A DNA stretch of 64,000 bases from Vandiemenella viatica (taxonomy: Eukaryota; Arthropoda; Insecta; Orthoptera; Morabidae), in contig JARYHS010008074.1 of the NCBI GenBank assembly GCA_031002005.1, forward strand, positions 5,154,924 through 5,218,923, given 5' to 3'. How positions within the stretch are numbered: the first letter of the stretch is position 1; the number at the start of each line of letters is the position of its first letter. Position numbers and translations under genes: made by a program. The notes under the pieces were generated by a model that saw only the letters and a program-made list of their open reading frames with translations, was not told where the DNA came from and did not search any database. Positions 32,187-44,992 of this stretch are shown here, piece by piece.

Positions 32187-35100
32187 CACTCCTCGAGGCC
32201 AGCAGTGGTGATAAGCCTCTGCACTCCCCGAGGCCAGCAGTGGTGATAAGCCTCTGCACTCCTGGAGGCCAGCAGTGGTGATAAGCCTCTGCACTCCCCG
32301 AGGCCAGCAGTGGTGATAAGCCTCTGCACTCCTGGAGGCCAGCAGTGGTGATAAGCCTCTGCACTCCCCGAGGCCAGCAGTGGTGATAAGCCTCTGCACT
32401 CCCCGAGGCCAGCAGTGGTGATAAGCCTCTGCACATCCTGGCGGCCAGCAGTAGTGATAAGCCTCTGCACTCCCCGAGGCCAGCAGTGGTGATAAGCCTC
32501 TGCACTCCCCGAGGCCAGCAGTGGTAGATAAGCCTCTGCACTCCTGGAGGCCAGCAGTGGTGATAAGCTTCTGCACTCCCCGAGGCCAGCAGCGGTGATA
32601 AGCCTCCGCACTCCCCGAGGCCAGCAGTGGTGATAAGCCTCTGCACTCCTGGAGGCCAGCAGTGGTGATAAGCCTCTGCACTACCCGAGGCCAGCGGTGA
32701 TGATAAGCCTCTGCACTCCGCGAGGCCAGCAGTGGTGATAAGCCTCTGCAATCCTCGAGGCCAGCAGTGGTGATAAGCCTCTGCACTCCCAGAGGCCAGC
32801 AGTGGTGATAAGCCTCTGTCCTCGAGGCCAGCAGTGGTGATAAGCCTCTGCACTCCCCGAGGCCAGCAGTGGTGATAAGCCTCTGCACTCCTGGAGGCCA
32901 GCAGTGGTGATAAGCCTCTGCACTCCCGAGGCCAGCAGTGGTGATAAGCCTCTGCACTCCCCGAGGCCAGCAGTGGTGATAAGCCTCTGCACTCCTGGAG
33001 GCCAGCAGTGGTGACAAGCCTCTGCAATCCCCGAGGCCAGCAGTGGTGATAAGCCTCTGCACTCCCCGAGGCCAGCAGTGGTGATAAGCCTCTGCACTCC
33101 TCGAGGTCAGCAGTGGTGATAAGCCTCTGCACTCCTCGAGGCCAGCAGTGGTGATAAGCCTCTGCACTCCCCGAGGCCAGCAGTGGTGATAAGCCTCTGC
33201 ACTCCTGGAGGCCAGCAGTGGTGATAAGCCACTGCACTCCCCGAGGCCAGCGGTGGTGATAAGCCTCTGCACTCCCCGAGGCCAGCAGTGGTGATGAGCC
33301 TCTGCACTCCTCGAGGCCAGCAGTGGTGATAATCCTCTGCACTCCTCGAAGCCAGCAGTGGTGATAAGCCTCTGAACTCCCCGAGGCCAGCAGTGGTGAT
33401 AAGCCTCTGCACTCCTGGAGGCCAGCAGTGGTGATAAGCCTCTGCACTCCCCGAGGCCAGCGTCGGTGATAAGCCACTGCACTCCCCGAGGCCAGCAGTG
33501 GTAATAAGCCTCTGCAATCCTGGAGGCCAGCAGTGGTGATAAGCCTCTGCACTCCCCGAGGCCAGCAGGGGTGATAAGCCTCTGCACTCCTCGAGGCCAG
33601 CAGTGGTGATAAGCCTCTGCACTCCTCGAGGCCAGCAGTGGTGATACGCCTCTGCACTCCCCGAAGCCAGCAGTGGTGATAAGCCTCTGCACTCCTCGAG
33701 GCCAGCAGTGGTGATAAGCCTCTGCACTCCCCGAGGCCAGCGGTGGTGATACGCCTCTGCACTCCCCGAGGCCAGCAGTGGTGATCAGCCTCTGCACTCC
33801 TCGAGGCCAGCAGTGGTGATAAGCCTCTGCACTCCCCGAGGCCAGCAGTGGTGATAAGCCTCTGCACTCCCCGAGGCCAGCAGTGGTGATCAGCCTCTGC
33901 ACTCCCCGAGGCCAGCAGTGGTGATAAACCCTGCACTCCTGGAGGCCAGCAGTGGTGATAAGCCTCTGCACTCCCGAGGCCAGCAGTGGTGATAAGCCTC
34001 TGCATCTCCCCGAGGCCAGCTGTGGTCATAAACCTCTGCACTCCTGGAGGCCAGCAGTGGTGATAAGCCTCTGCACTCCCCGAGGCCAGCAGTGGTGATA
34101 AGCCTCTGCACTCCTCGAGGCCAGCGGTGGTGATAAGCTTCTGCACTCTTCGAGGCCAGCAGTGGTGATAAGCCTCTGCACTCCTCGAGGCCAGCAGTGG
34201 TGATAAGCCTCTGCACTCCTGGAGGCCAGCAGTGGTGATAAGCCTCTGCACTCCTCGAGGCCAGCAGTGGTGATACGCCTCTGCACTCCCCGGAGCCAGC
34301 AGTGGTGATAAGCCTCTGCACTCCTCGAGGCCAGCAGTGGTGATAAGCCTCTGCACTCCCCGAGGCCAGCGGTGGTGATACGCCTCTGCACTCCCCGAGG
34401 CCAGCAGTGGTGATCAGCCTCTGCACTCCTCGAGGCCAGCAGTGGTGATAAGCCTCTGCACTCCCCGAGGCCAACAGTGGTGATAAGCCTCTGCACTCCC
34501 CGAGGCCAGCAGTGGTGATCAGCCTCTGCACTCCCCGAGGCCAGCAGTGGTGATAAACCCCTGCACTCCTGGAGGCCAGCAGTGGTGATAAGCCTCTGCA
34601 CTCCCGAGGCCAGCAGTGGTGATAAGCCTCTGCTCTCCCCGAGGCCAGCTGTGGTCATAAACCTCTGCACTCCTGGAGGCCAGCATTGGTGATAAGCCTC
34701 TGCACTCCCCGAGGCCAGCAGTGGTGATAAGCCTCTGCACTCCTCGAGGCCAGCGGTGGTGATAAGCTTCTGCACTCTTCGAGGCCAGCAGTGGTGATAA
34801 GCCTCTGCACTCCTCGAGGCCAGCAGTGGTGATAAGCCTCTGCACTCCTGGAGGCCAGCAGTGGTGATAAGCCTCTGCACTCCTCGAGGCCAGCAGTGGT
34901 GATACGCCTCTGCACTCCCCGGGGCCAGCAGTGGTGATAAGCCTCTGCACTCCTCGAGGCCAGCAGTGGTGATAAGCCTCTGCACTCCCCGAGGCCAGCA
35001 GTGGTGATAAGCCTCTGCACTCCCCGAGGCCAGCAGTGGTGATAAGCCTCTGAACTCCTGGAAGGCCAGCAGTGGTGATAAGCCTCTGCACTCCCCGGAG

Positions 35101-38100
35101 GCCAGCGGTGGTGGTAAGCCTCTGCATTCCTCGAGGCCTGCAGTGGTGATAAGCCTCTGCACTCCTGGAGGCCAGCAGTGGTGATAAGCCTCTGCACTCC
35201 TCGAGGCCAGCAGTGGTGATCAGCCTCTGCACTCCTGGAAGCCAGCAGTGGTGATAAGCCTCTGCACTCCGCGAGGCCAGCAGTGGTGATAAGCCTCTGC
35301 ACTCCACGATTCCAGCAGGTGGTGATAAGCTTCTGCACTCCTCGAGGCCAGCAGTGGTGATAAGCATCTGCACTCCTGGAGGCCAGCAGTGGTGATAAGC
35401 CTCTGTACTCCCCGAGGCCAGCGGTGGTGATAAGCCTCTGCACTTCCCGCGGCCAGCAGTGGTGATAAGCCTCTGCACTCCCCGAGGCCAGCAGTGGTGA
35501 TAAGCCTATGCACTCCCCGAGGCCAGCAGTGGTGATAAGCCTCTGCACTCCTCGAGGCCAGCAGTGGTGATAAGCCTCTGCACTCCTCGAGGCCAGCAGT
35601 GGGAATAAGCTTCTGCACTCCTGGAGGCCAGCAGTGGTGATAAGCCTCTGCACTCCCCGAGGCCAGCGGTGGTGATAAGCCTCTGCACTTCCCGCGGCCA
35701 GCAGTGGTGATAAGCCTCTGCACTCCCCGAGGCCAGCAGTGGTGATAAGCCTATGCACTCCCGAGGCCAGCAGTGGTGATAAGCCTCTGCACTCCTCGAG
35801 GCCAGCAGTGGTGATAAGCCTCTGCACTCCTCGAGGCCAGCAGTGGTGATAAGCCTCTGCACTCCTCGAGGCCATCGGTGGTGATAAGCCTCTGCACTCC
35901 TCGAGGCCAGCGGTGGTGATAAGCCTCTGCACTCCTTGAGGCCAGCAGTGGTGATAAGCCTCTGCACTCCCCGAGGCCAGCGGTGGTGATACGCCTCTGC
36001 ACTCCCCTTGGCCAGCAGTGGTGATAAGCCTCTGAACTCCTGGAAACCAGCAGTGGTGATAAGCCTCTGCACCCCCGGAGGCCAGCGGTGGTGGTAAGCC
36101 TCTGCATTCCCCGAGGCCAGCAGTGGTGATAAGCCTCTTCACTCCTGGAGGCCAGCAGTGGTGATAAGCCTCTGCACTCCCCGAGGCCAGCAGTGGTGAT
36201 AAACCTCTGCACTCATGGAGGCCAGCAGTGGTGATAAGCCTCTGCACTCCCCGAGGCCAGCAGTGGTGATAAGCCTCTGCACTCCCCGAGGCCAGCAGTG
36301 GTGATAAACCTCTGCACTCCTGGATGCCAGCAGTGGTGATAAGCCTCTGCACTCCCCGAGGCCAACAGTGGTGATAAGCCTCTGCAATCCTCGAGGCCAG
36401 CGGTGGTGATAAGCATCTGCACTCCTCGAGGCCAGCAGTGGTGATAAGCCTCTGCACTCCTCGGAGGCCAGCGGTGGTGATAAGCCTCTGCACTCCCCGA
36501 GGCCAGCGGTGGTGATAAGCCTCTGCACTTCCCGCGGCCAGCAGTGGTGATAAGCCTCTGCACTCCCCGAGGCCAGCAATGGTGATAAGCCTCTGCACTC
36601 CCCGAGGCCAGCAGTGGTGATAAGCCTCTGCACTACTCGAGGCCAGCTAGTGGTGATAAGCCTCTGCACTCCTCGAGGCCAGCAGTGGTGATAAGCCTCT
36701 GCACTCCTCGAGGCCAGCAGGTGGTGATAAGCCTCTGCACTCCTCGAGGCCAGCGGTGGTGATAAGCCTCTGCACTCCCTCGAGGCCAGCAGTGGTGATA
36801 AGCCTCTGCACTCCTCGAGGCCAGCAGTGGTGATAAGCCTCTGCACTCCTCGAGGCCAGCGGTTGTGATAAGCCTCTGCACTCCTCGAGGCCAGCAGGTG
36901 GTGATAAGCCTCTGCACTCCTCGAGGCCAGAAGTGGTGATAAGCCTCTGCACTCCTCGATGCCAGCAGTGGTGAGAAGCCTCTGCACTCCTCGAGGCCAG
37001 CGGTGGTGATAAGACTGCTCCTCGAGGCCAGCAGTGGTGATAAGCCTCTGCACTTCCTCGAGGCCAGCAGTGGTGATAAGCCTCTACACTCCCCGATGCC
37101 AGCAGTGGTAATAAGCCTCTGCACTCCTCGAATCGGGCAGTGGTGATAAGCCTCTGCACTCCCCGAGGCCAGCAGTGGTGATAAGCCTCTGCACTCCTCG
37201 AGGCCAGCAGTGGTGATAAGCCTCTGCACTCCTCGAGGCCGGCAGTGGTGATAAGCCTCTGCACTCCTCGAGGCCAGCAGTGGTGATAAGCCTCTGCACT
37301 CCTCGAGGCCAGCAGTGGTGATAAGCCTCTACTCTCCTCGATGCCAGCAGTGGTGATAAGCCTCTGCACTCCTCGAGGCCAGCAGTGGTGATAAGCCTCT
37401 GCACTCCTCGAGGCCAGCAGTGGTGATAAGCCTCTGCACTCCTCGAGGCCAGCAGTGGTGATAAGCCTCTGCACTCCTCGAGGCCAGCAGTGGTGATAAG
37501 CCTCTGCACTCCCCGAGGCCGGCAGTGGTGATAAGCCTCTGCACTCCCCGAGGCCAGCAGTGGTGATAAGCCTCTGCACTCCTCGATGCCAGGCAGTGGT
37601 GATAAGCCTCTGCACTACTCGAGGCCAGCAGTGGTGATAAGCCTCTGCACTCCTCGAGGCCAGCAGTGGTGATAAGCCTCTACACTCCTCGAGGCCAGCA
37701 GTAAGTGATAAGACTCTGCACTCCTCGAGGCCAGCAGGTGGTGATAAGCCTCTGCACTCCTCGAGGCCAGCAGTGGTGATAAGCCTCTGCACTCCTCGAG
37801 GCCAGCAGTAGTGATAAGCCTCTGCACTCCTCGAGGCCAGCAGGTGGTGATAAGCCTCTGCACTCCTCGAGGCCAGCAGTGGTGATAAGCCTCTGCACTC
37901 CTCGAGGCCAGCAGTAGGTGATAAGCCTCTAGCACTCCTCGAGGCCGGCAGTAGGTGATAAGCCTCTGCACTCCCCGAGGCCAGCAGTGGTGATAAGCCT
38001 CTGCACTCCTCGATGCCAACAGTGGTGATAAGCCTCTGCACTACTCGAGGCCAGCAGTAGGTCATAAGCCTCTGCACTCCTCGAGGCCAGCAGTGGTGAT

Positions 38101-38602
38101 AAGCCTCTACACTCCTCGAGGCCAGCAGTAATGATAAGACTCTGCACTCCTCGAGGCCAGCGGTGGTGATAAGCCTCTTCACTCCTCGAGGCCAGCAGTG
38201 GTGATAAGCCTCTACACTCCTCGAGGCCAGCAGTGGTGATAAGCCTCTGCACTCCTCGAGGCCAGCAGTAATAATAAGCTTCTGCACTCCCCGAGGCCAG
38301 CAGTGGTGATGAGCCTCTGCACTCCCCGAGGCCAGCAGTGGTGATAAGCCTCTGCACAACCCGAGGCCAGCAGTAATGATAAGCCTCTGCACTCCTCGAG
38401 GCCAGCAGTGGTGATAAGCCTCTGCACTCCCCGAGGCCAGCAGTGGTGATAAGCCTCTGCACTCCTCGAGGCCAGCAGTGGTGATAAGCCTCTGCACTCC
38501 CCGAGGCCAGCAGTGGTGATAAGCCTCTGCACTCCTCGAGGCCAGCAGTGGTGATAAGCCTCTGCACTCCTGGAGGCCAGCAGTGGTGATAAGCCTCTGC
38601 AC
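32187..38602. repeat. 35-bp minisatellite array 1 (about 183 units)
   Basis: The repeat unit has period 35 and core 'gaggccagcagtggtgataa', followed by a 'gcctctgcactcc' segment and a variable dinucleotide before 'gagg' (tc, cc or tg, giving ctcgagg, cccgagg and ctggagg subtypes). The left half mixes cccgagg and ctggagg units; the right half is mainly ctcgagg. Higher-order repeats are visible. The unit contains no stop in any minus-strand frame, so very long minus-strand frames arise with a 35-residue period. These are a by-product of the repeat and not evidence of protein. Confidence 0.95.
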
Positions 38603-39100
38603 TTTTTCATTGACGTGGTTGCTGTGATGGGGATTGGCGCCGAGCTTCAAAAGGCATCTAGGACTGTTTCACGGTTGTTGACAGCGGGATGAACTGCCAG
38701 GTTTTCCTTTATCAGGTTCCAGTGTCTCCTCTAGTTGACTGTCGGAAATCAAAGTTAGACCTGTGATCCATGAGCTGGGTGCCTATACCAACTTGAAAGA
38801 TGATGGGAAACTTTGGTGGATGTTGCAATAAATCCCCTGATATTCTTAGACGTCGAGGATGTCGGGAGGTGTGTATGCCCGTCTGGGATCCACACACATA
38901 TATTGTACCCATTTATGATTTTCCTTAGGACGGGCATGGTTATAGTTCCTGCAGTGCCAGTCAGTGTGTTTTACGTTTAGGTCCCCACGTATGAGGAATT
39001 TGCCTCATATTGAGGGCAGCGGTGCTGCTTCTGCTTCCGGAAACTGGTATCTTCGAGCAGAGATAACGTTGATGTTCCCGCTTGTAACGCTGTAACTGCA
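38603..39100 (-). pseudogene. jockey-like LINE ORF2: endonuclease C-terminal part, copy 1
   Basis: Minus-strand pieces, in mixed frames, include SGNINVISA, GDLNVKHTDWHCRNY (the catalytic motif of the APE endonuclease), and GIHTSRHPRRL from the PTH block near the end of that domain. The frame then leads into the satellite array at 38602. Several shifts are present. Confidence 0.6.
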
Positions 39101-39780
39101 TAAATGAATAAATAAATAAATATGCCTGTCCCTATCGGTTTACTTAATTAGTACTGATGCTGGACAATACACGAGTTCATTGTTATATTCAGTTCTGAGC
39201 AGCTTTGAATCTTTTGCCGATTCGGTCTAGACACAGTCGCCACGGGTAAATTACCCGAAATTAAGTCGCTCAACGTAGCCACAAGCATACAAATGGAACA
39301 TCCTTCCTGGAATGCAGTTAACACTTATTTAACAAGCTGCTACAAAACACCGTGTATACCACCAGATGTATAATTCTAATCGGACCTCGTTGATCTGAAT
39401 ATTGCCAGGTTCGATTAAGCAGTGAACAAGACTATTTATAAACGCCAAACCTGCCAGCATGTGGCGGCGCCACACTTCACTGTTCACTGTTCCCATCATT
39501 ACAGCTCTGCACTGGAACTGCCACCGACACTGCAATTAAGTCTGTAGTCATGTTTTATAAAGGTCCTGTAGCTAACTTACAGTTCACTCGCTCATAGTAC
39601 ATTCAGTTATTACCACGCGCGATTACACATCGCCATAGTCTTTCGCCATCTTGTCTGTTACTTACTATACTCAGATAGTCCGCTCTGCGGCAAACAATCG
39701 ATCTATCGATCGTATCGATACACGCTGTCCGTGTTTAGTTTCATGGCGATTGTCTAAATGAGTTGAAGCGCTGGTAATGA
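39101..39780. mobile_element. unidentified ~670-bp insertion inside the LINE, copy 1
   Basis: It separates the first residues of the endonuclease (39783 upward) from its middle (below 39100). The left edge carries an (AATA)n run (39107-39121). It contains a TATA-like 'tttataaagg' and clustered 'atcgat' words near 39710. It could be a solo LTR or SINE; I cannot define ends or a target duplication. Confidence 0.4.
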
Positions 39781-39782
39781 GG

Positions 39783-41460
39783 TTACATGATGTGGTATAT
39801 GGCTACGATGGGTCGATATATTCTGTGACAGTCATAACACACGGCGGAGGCGCGTAAGCCTGGCTTAACGCGAGTCTCACTGACGAGACAAACGTCTATG
39901 TAATGCTCTGCTATGAACTGTTGGAATTCTGCTAGTTCGATTTTCAAACGCAGATGGAGAGGCCGTGTATATGCGGCTTTCTCTCCATGGTTATGTGAGC
40001 TCACACTTGAGGTAGTAGCTGTAGCTGCCGTCACTGCTGCCTGATTATCTGCAGGCAGACGATTCATCTTTTCTATGAAGCTCAGTAATAAGTTGAGGAC
40101 TCTCAATCGTGTTGAATATCCTGTCAAGGTCAACAAATGTCTTGCATCTTTCAGGTTCTGAAGAGGTTCTGTGTCCTCCCCCGGTGGTGGCTGAAAAGGA
40201 ATTTCCATCCTTGAGACGATTGGCCGGCTTGCCGGGTTCCGTCTTCGTTTTCTCTTGCCTTTGCTGGTGAGTAGTATTTGATGCTTGCACCGTAGCTTGT
40301 AAGTTTTTCTCGATTGTCCTATTGGAGGCCGGAGGCTCCTTATCCGCTACGTTGTTTTGAGCAGTTCTGGTCGATCACAAGCCAACTTGCATACAATGTA
40401 ACTCTCGTAGCTGGCAATATGGTTCCTTCCACAATTGCAAGATTTGGCTCGATCGCAAGGCTTCTGTGTAATGTAGTCATTGGAATCATGTGTTCCTGTA
40501 CATTTGACATATACTGATTTCATCTTGCAGTTCATGGCGATGTGGCCAAACAGCTGGAATTTGAAGCATTTAGAGTCCGTGAAGTCACCCCGAGTGTTTC
40601 GATTGTGAGCCTGAGATGACAGATGTATTCCACTCAAAAAATCGCCTGTTCTCTGGTGTATCCGGAGCAACCACCGGAAACAGAAGCTTGGCTACACTGA
40701 AACATGATCCCTTTAGCTGTGCTGCAGTTTGCACTTCGAAATCCCAGTTCAGCCTTGAGGTTTCTGGTTGGAAAGGTGCGAAGTATTGCTCTAAGAACGA
40801 CCTTCAGATGCTTCACTGTCTATGTGGAGAATATAAGGTAAGGAGTGTCATTATCTGTGAGCATAGTGATCACGTAAGTGTAGTCCTCTTCGGTTGTGAA
40901 TTTTATTTTGTCACCTCCGGCAGTCTTTGCTGCGAAGAGGTTTTTCACGTCATTGGCCATCCAGTCGTGGATGGCTTTTTGTAGCTTCCCTCCAATTGGA
41001 CGATGATCGGTGATATATTTGAACTTCTTTTTTGACGGCTGAGTACCTCTACGCAGGCGCTGGTACTGATTTGGCAGTTCAACAGTTCAATGGTCTAAAA
41101 TGGTGGGGTTTTCAAAGTACGGCGCGTGATAACGAAGCCTTCTTCGTCAGGTGGCTTCTTTCATTTTCTGTGGCGGAGACCGGTTCAGTTTCGTCCTCAA
41201 GGTTGGAATAGTAAGTCTGGTGATGCAGCTGAGTGAACCGTCGGCTGGTTTTTCTTCCTTTTGGTGTTTCCTCTGACGAGCAGTGTACCCGTTTCTTTAG
41301 TTGTTCTTTTCTTCCGTGATTGTTACGCTTATTTTCCGAGAGGCAGCCGATTCGTGGTAATCTAGGTCGTTGAAGCCTAAGAAGCATCGGTGACGGAGGT
41401 TTCGCCCTTGGACCTGCGCTGTCAACGCGCCCGACCTTCTTTGAAGCACTGCAGTGGCCA
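39783..41460 (-). pseudogene. jockey-like LINE ORF1 (zinc-knuckle protein) and start of ORF2, copy 1
   Basis: In order on the minus strand: an ORF1 N-terminal basic and polar region (41387-41112); a segment with MKHLKVVLRAILRTFPTRNL (40816 on), the conserved pre-knuckle domain; TPENRRFFE; then Cys knuckles CFKFQLFGHIAMNCKMK and C-T-H-C repeats (40600-40400); a Gln/Lys/Thr-rich tail; and the first endonuclease residues ending DVCLVSETRVKPG (about 39890). ORF1 binds LINE RNA. In this copy an indel at about 40351 breaks a frame that is continuous in copy 2. Confidence 0.65.
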
Positions 41461-42780
41461 GAGACGCAAGTACAAATTTGAAGTTATGGGCGTTATTTAA
41501 TAACAGAATTTCCAAATGAATTGCCGAAAATACTGTAAAGAAACATTTTATTGCGTTTAAATTAACATTTTAAATATTAATTGCTTTATATTTATTCGTT
41601 CGACGTTGATTGTTCCATTGTATTATTTATCCTCAGACATCAACATCGTGATCTATGCGGCTTGGCCCAGGATTTAAACTAAAGTATTTCGAATTATATA
41701 GCGATGAAAAATACAATAGACATATTTTCTTCAACATTACGAAATCGGTGCTATGCGTTATTTAATAACAGTTGCATTTAGTTAAGCAAATCAGATAAAA
41801 ATGATTTTTAGAACACTTACTTCAATCCGTTATTCTTGACAGACTTATAATGTAGTTTCTCGATGAAAGATATCTTCACTTGGAACATTTATGAACTTTT
41901 ATTTACACGTAAAGGGCAAAGATCACGAAAAAACTAAAGTATTTTATTATGAATGCGATTATAAACATAATGTTCCGAAGAATTCAACGGACATGATATT
42001 TCCATCATCTCACTTATATGTTGCTAGTTAAATTGATTCTAATTACCAAATTATTACTATTTAATTTTTCAGAAAGAAATAAACATCTATTTTTTTAACT
42101 GGCCTTTGCTGCAGTCTGATTCTCCAGTTGCATATTGAGATTCTCTTAAAGATATTTTGGTTTATATACGACCTTTAGATCTTTGAACAAACCAATACGT
42201 TAACTTCCATAATTTTTTTTATTTGAGAAGCATTTGTATTTGTTATACAGAAACATTATTCTAAAATTTCATTTCTGCTTGGTATAAATTAGACCACGAC
42301 ATGAAATCCTGCAAACTATAAGCACGTGGGGAGATTAATTCTTTTCATGACGAATTGTTTACCGTTTACCAAGACATGTCTAGTTCTCAAACTATTCGTA
42401 ACTGTAATTTCCCTTCTGTTAAGGTAAATACCATACCATACCATATTATGGCTTATCCCTATTTCAGTGATTATTGCCAGATACCACCGGCCTATTTTTG
42501 TCTTTCCAAGCACCACAAATTTTCGGTTTCTGTCTTAACCAAAGAGGATATTGTGTTCTTATAGATAGTTCATGAGACCGTGACATTCACAGTTTTACTT
42601 TTTACTTCGTTACCTGATACACCCACGTGTAACCTCTATAACTTTTCTTTGCGCTATTTCTCTGTTTCTTAGAAACTTCGTAGATTAAGAAATTTTTGCA
42701 CATCCGTTCGGAGAATCCTAAAAAATTTTCCAGATAAGTCTGTTCATATAATTGTGTTAGTTTGAATTGGTTGACGTATA
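41461..42780. other. AT-rich stretch between LINE and P element, copy 1
   Basis: No gene recognised. It may include the LINE 5' region (near 41460) and the sequence into which the P element inserted. The repeat of this stretch in copy 2 is 54420-55742. Confidence 0.4.
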
Positions 42781-42784
42781 TATT

Positions 42785-44573
42785 ACGTAGTGCCCAAAGA
42801 AGTTTGAATATTATACACTAGAAGGAGCAACGGCGCTAGTGTTCCTTCGCAAATTGAACGTTGCGCCTGCCGCCATAATGGGGGCAACCGGTAGCTTTCA
42901 GTGTATAGGTTTGTACAGTTGATACGTGTCGTCGCGATCGAGTGCTCGTATTTTTTCGGCTTACTAGTGTTTTTTACCATGGTTAAGTCTTGCGCTCATA
43001 TAACTGCACCAACCGTGCTACAAGATGCACAAAGTAAGCATGCTTTTAAATAAGTTCCATACGTTCTACTATCTAATTCCCTGGAAGTGGTTTGACCGAG
43101 TTCATCATATGTTTAATATTTTCTTTCGATACAGATTTCCGCTCCGAGATTTAAATAAATTGAGGAAGTACCTAGTTAAAATAAGTCGGGACAGTTTTAA
43201 TCCCACAGAACATTGTGTAATATGATAACAATATTTTGAAAAAAGAATGTTTTTGGAAAAATGGAATATAAAGATCCTGAAACCTCCTGCAGTACAAACA
43301 AGTTCCCGCTTTCCAGACAATATATCGAAGGTAAGGGCTACAAACTTTCCAATAATGTATATGAAAAATTCTGTAATATTCTTAGTATCAAAGTTTTGTT
43401 ATTTTAGCTGTGCTTTAATGTAGAAGTAATACACTATTTGTGAATAAATATTTCGGGAAATTGTTTCTTGTTTTCTAAATTACTACCATGCTATGTGAAA
43501 TGTATACTATCAACAGTATGTAATACTTTTCGGAAGACGGTTGTCCGACCTCCTCCAAAGGAAAGAAATATGCCAGTTCTTACTGGCAGTCAGGAAACAA
43601 GAGTACTATATGGAGCATGACCATACATATGACATAGAAAATTCTGTAAAATGTGTGAAATATGAAGCAGTAATAGACAGAAAAAAGTACAGCATTGCAA
43701 AGATCAAGAACAAATATGAAAAGGAAGTTGCCAGGAACGTAAAAAAGTGCAAGAAAAATGAATCTATGTCACACTTGGTACAAGAGTTAAAAGAAATGAG
43801 CTAAATTACTGGAGATGTGAGACATGTTTTAGAAAATTCATTTTTTAATGTTTTTTCAGAGTTGATTGCCCTTTAAAAATCTGGCAGAATTGCTGGCTAT
43901 AGTAAAAACATAAAAACATTTGCCTTGACTTTGTATTTTTATTCACCTGCAGTTTACAAATTCATCAGAGAATCGTTTGACAATTGTTTACCTCATGCAT
44001 CAACACTTCTTAATGTGGTTGATGGAAATACAGGCTTTACTGCAGAGTCATTAGCTTATATTGAACAGTTTACCCCTGTTCATAAATATGAAATATATGG
44101 ATGTTTAATTCTGGATGAGATAGTCATCAGAAAAGGCATAATGTGGAATGGTGAAGAATTTGTGGGTTATATAAACATGGTTTATGTACATTGTGCGATG
44201 AAGGAAGGGAAGCAAAGGAAGCTTAGTGGTGGTGTGAGTTGCTATTAATGCTTCTTGGAAAATCCCTATAGGTTACTTTTTAGGGGATGATATAAATATC
44301 AGTCATAAATGCATCATTATATACTACAAAGTCTAAATATTTTAAATGATGTTAGAGTTGGTATGGTATGTGTGACATGTGATGGACTTTTCAGAGACAG
44401 TTACGGTGTATTTTTAATGCAGATGAGTTCAGATCATCTTTTAAACATCCTGCCACTGGGGACAATCTTTATGTTTTGTTGGATCCATGCCATAGGATGA
44501 AGTTGTCGAGGAAGTCTTGGGGGACATGAAAGTGTTGAAAGACCAATAGGGTAGATTAATAGATTTGCAGAAT
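42785..44573 (+). pseudogene. P-element/THAP9-like transposase, 5' half, copy 2
   Basis: After about 190 bp of leader, ATG 42979 opens MVKSCA. A shift then gives NCTNRATRCTK, and the DNA-binding THAP (C2CH) domain continues with RFPLRDLNKLRKYL, NPTEHC and LKPPAV. The linker follows, with SDLLQRKEICQFLLAVRKQE. The catalytic core follows with FYSPAVYKFIRESFDNCLPH, GFTAESLAYIEQFTP, LILDEIVIRKGIMWNGEEF, and later the damaged DP-H-M-KL nucleotide-insertion motif near 44480. Sequence changes abruptly at 44573. Frameshifts, and a 12-bp deletion near 44012 relative to copy 3, make it non-coding. Confidence 0.7.
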
Positions 44574-44992
44574 GAAGGTTCAGTACGTTGATGCATGTTT
44601 GTCACAGAAGCATATATGGCCGAGCATAAACACGATGTTTTTCATCAAGAGTTTGTGCAGCAATGATGTATCATTGGCGGAGCTTCAAGAAGCATTAGGG
44701 TCCGCACCTTCATTTGTCCTGCCAAGTCAAAGTCAGTCGTTGCTTCCTTGATATGTAAGGCAAGAAGTGAAGTACTGGTCTTTTGCATTGACTCTAAATA
44801 AGTAACTACATCTTTGAGACCCACAAAGCAGTAATACAAGAGTGATGCTTCTACGAATCATCTTGTAACAGGGAATTGTTTGTTAATGTTGTGCTTAAAT
44901 TGAAACATAATCAACGATTCGTCATTTAAGACAGTATTTATTACATTAATTATTTCAGAACGAAACAGAAGAGCCACATTAATACAACATGT
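44574..44992. other. start of an unidentified insertion after the P-element 5' half, copy 1
   Basis: P-element similarity stops at 'gggtagattaata'. A minus-strand frame at 44839-44645 (64 codons) is identical in copy 2 (57803-57609) but unrecognised. The sequence runs into the gap. Confidence 0.4.

Larger units (their letters stand above)
38603..44992. repeat. long duplicated flank, copy 1
   Basis: Nearly identical in order and orientation to 51574-57956 (offset about 12,961-12,970). It ends exactly at the 1000-N gap with 'aatacaacatgt', which continues without interruption in copy 2. Differences are mostly 1-10 bp indels. Confidence 0.9.

Noticed and set aside
32187..38602. Possible CRISPR-like array
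   Set aside because: Units are contiguous 35-mers without unique spacers, in a eukaryotic LINE context.
40616..40984. Plus-strand 122-codon frame (also at 53584-53952)
   Set aside because: It is the antisense shadow of the LINE ORF1 pre-knuckle region.
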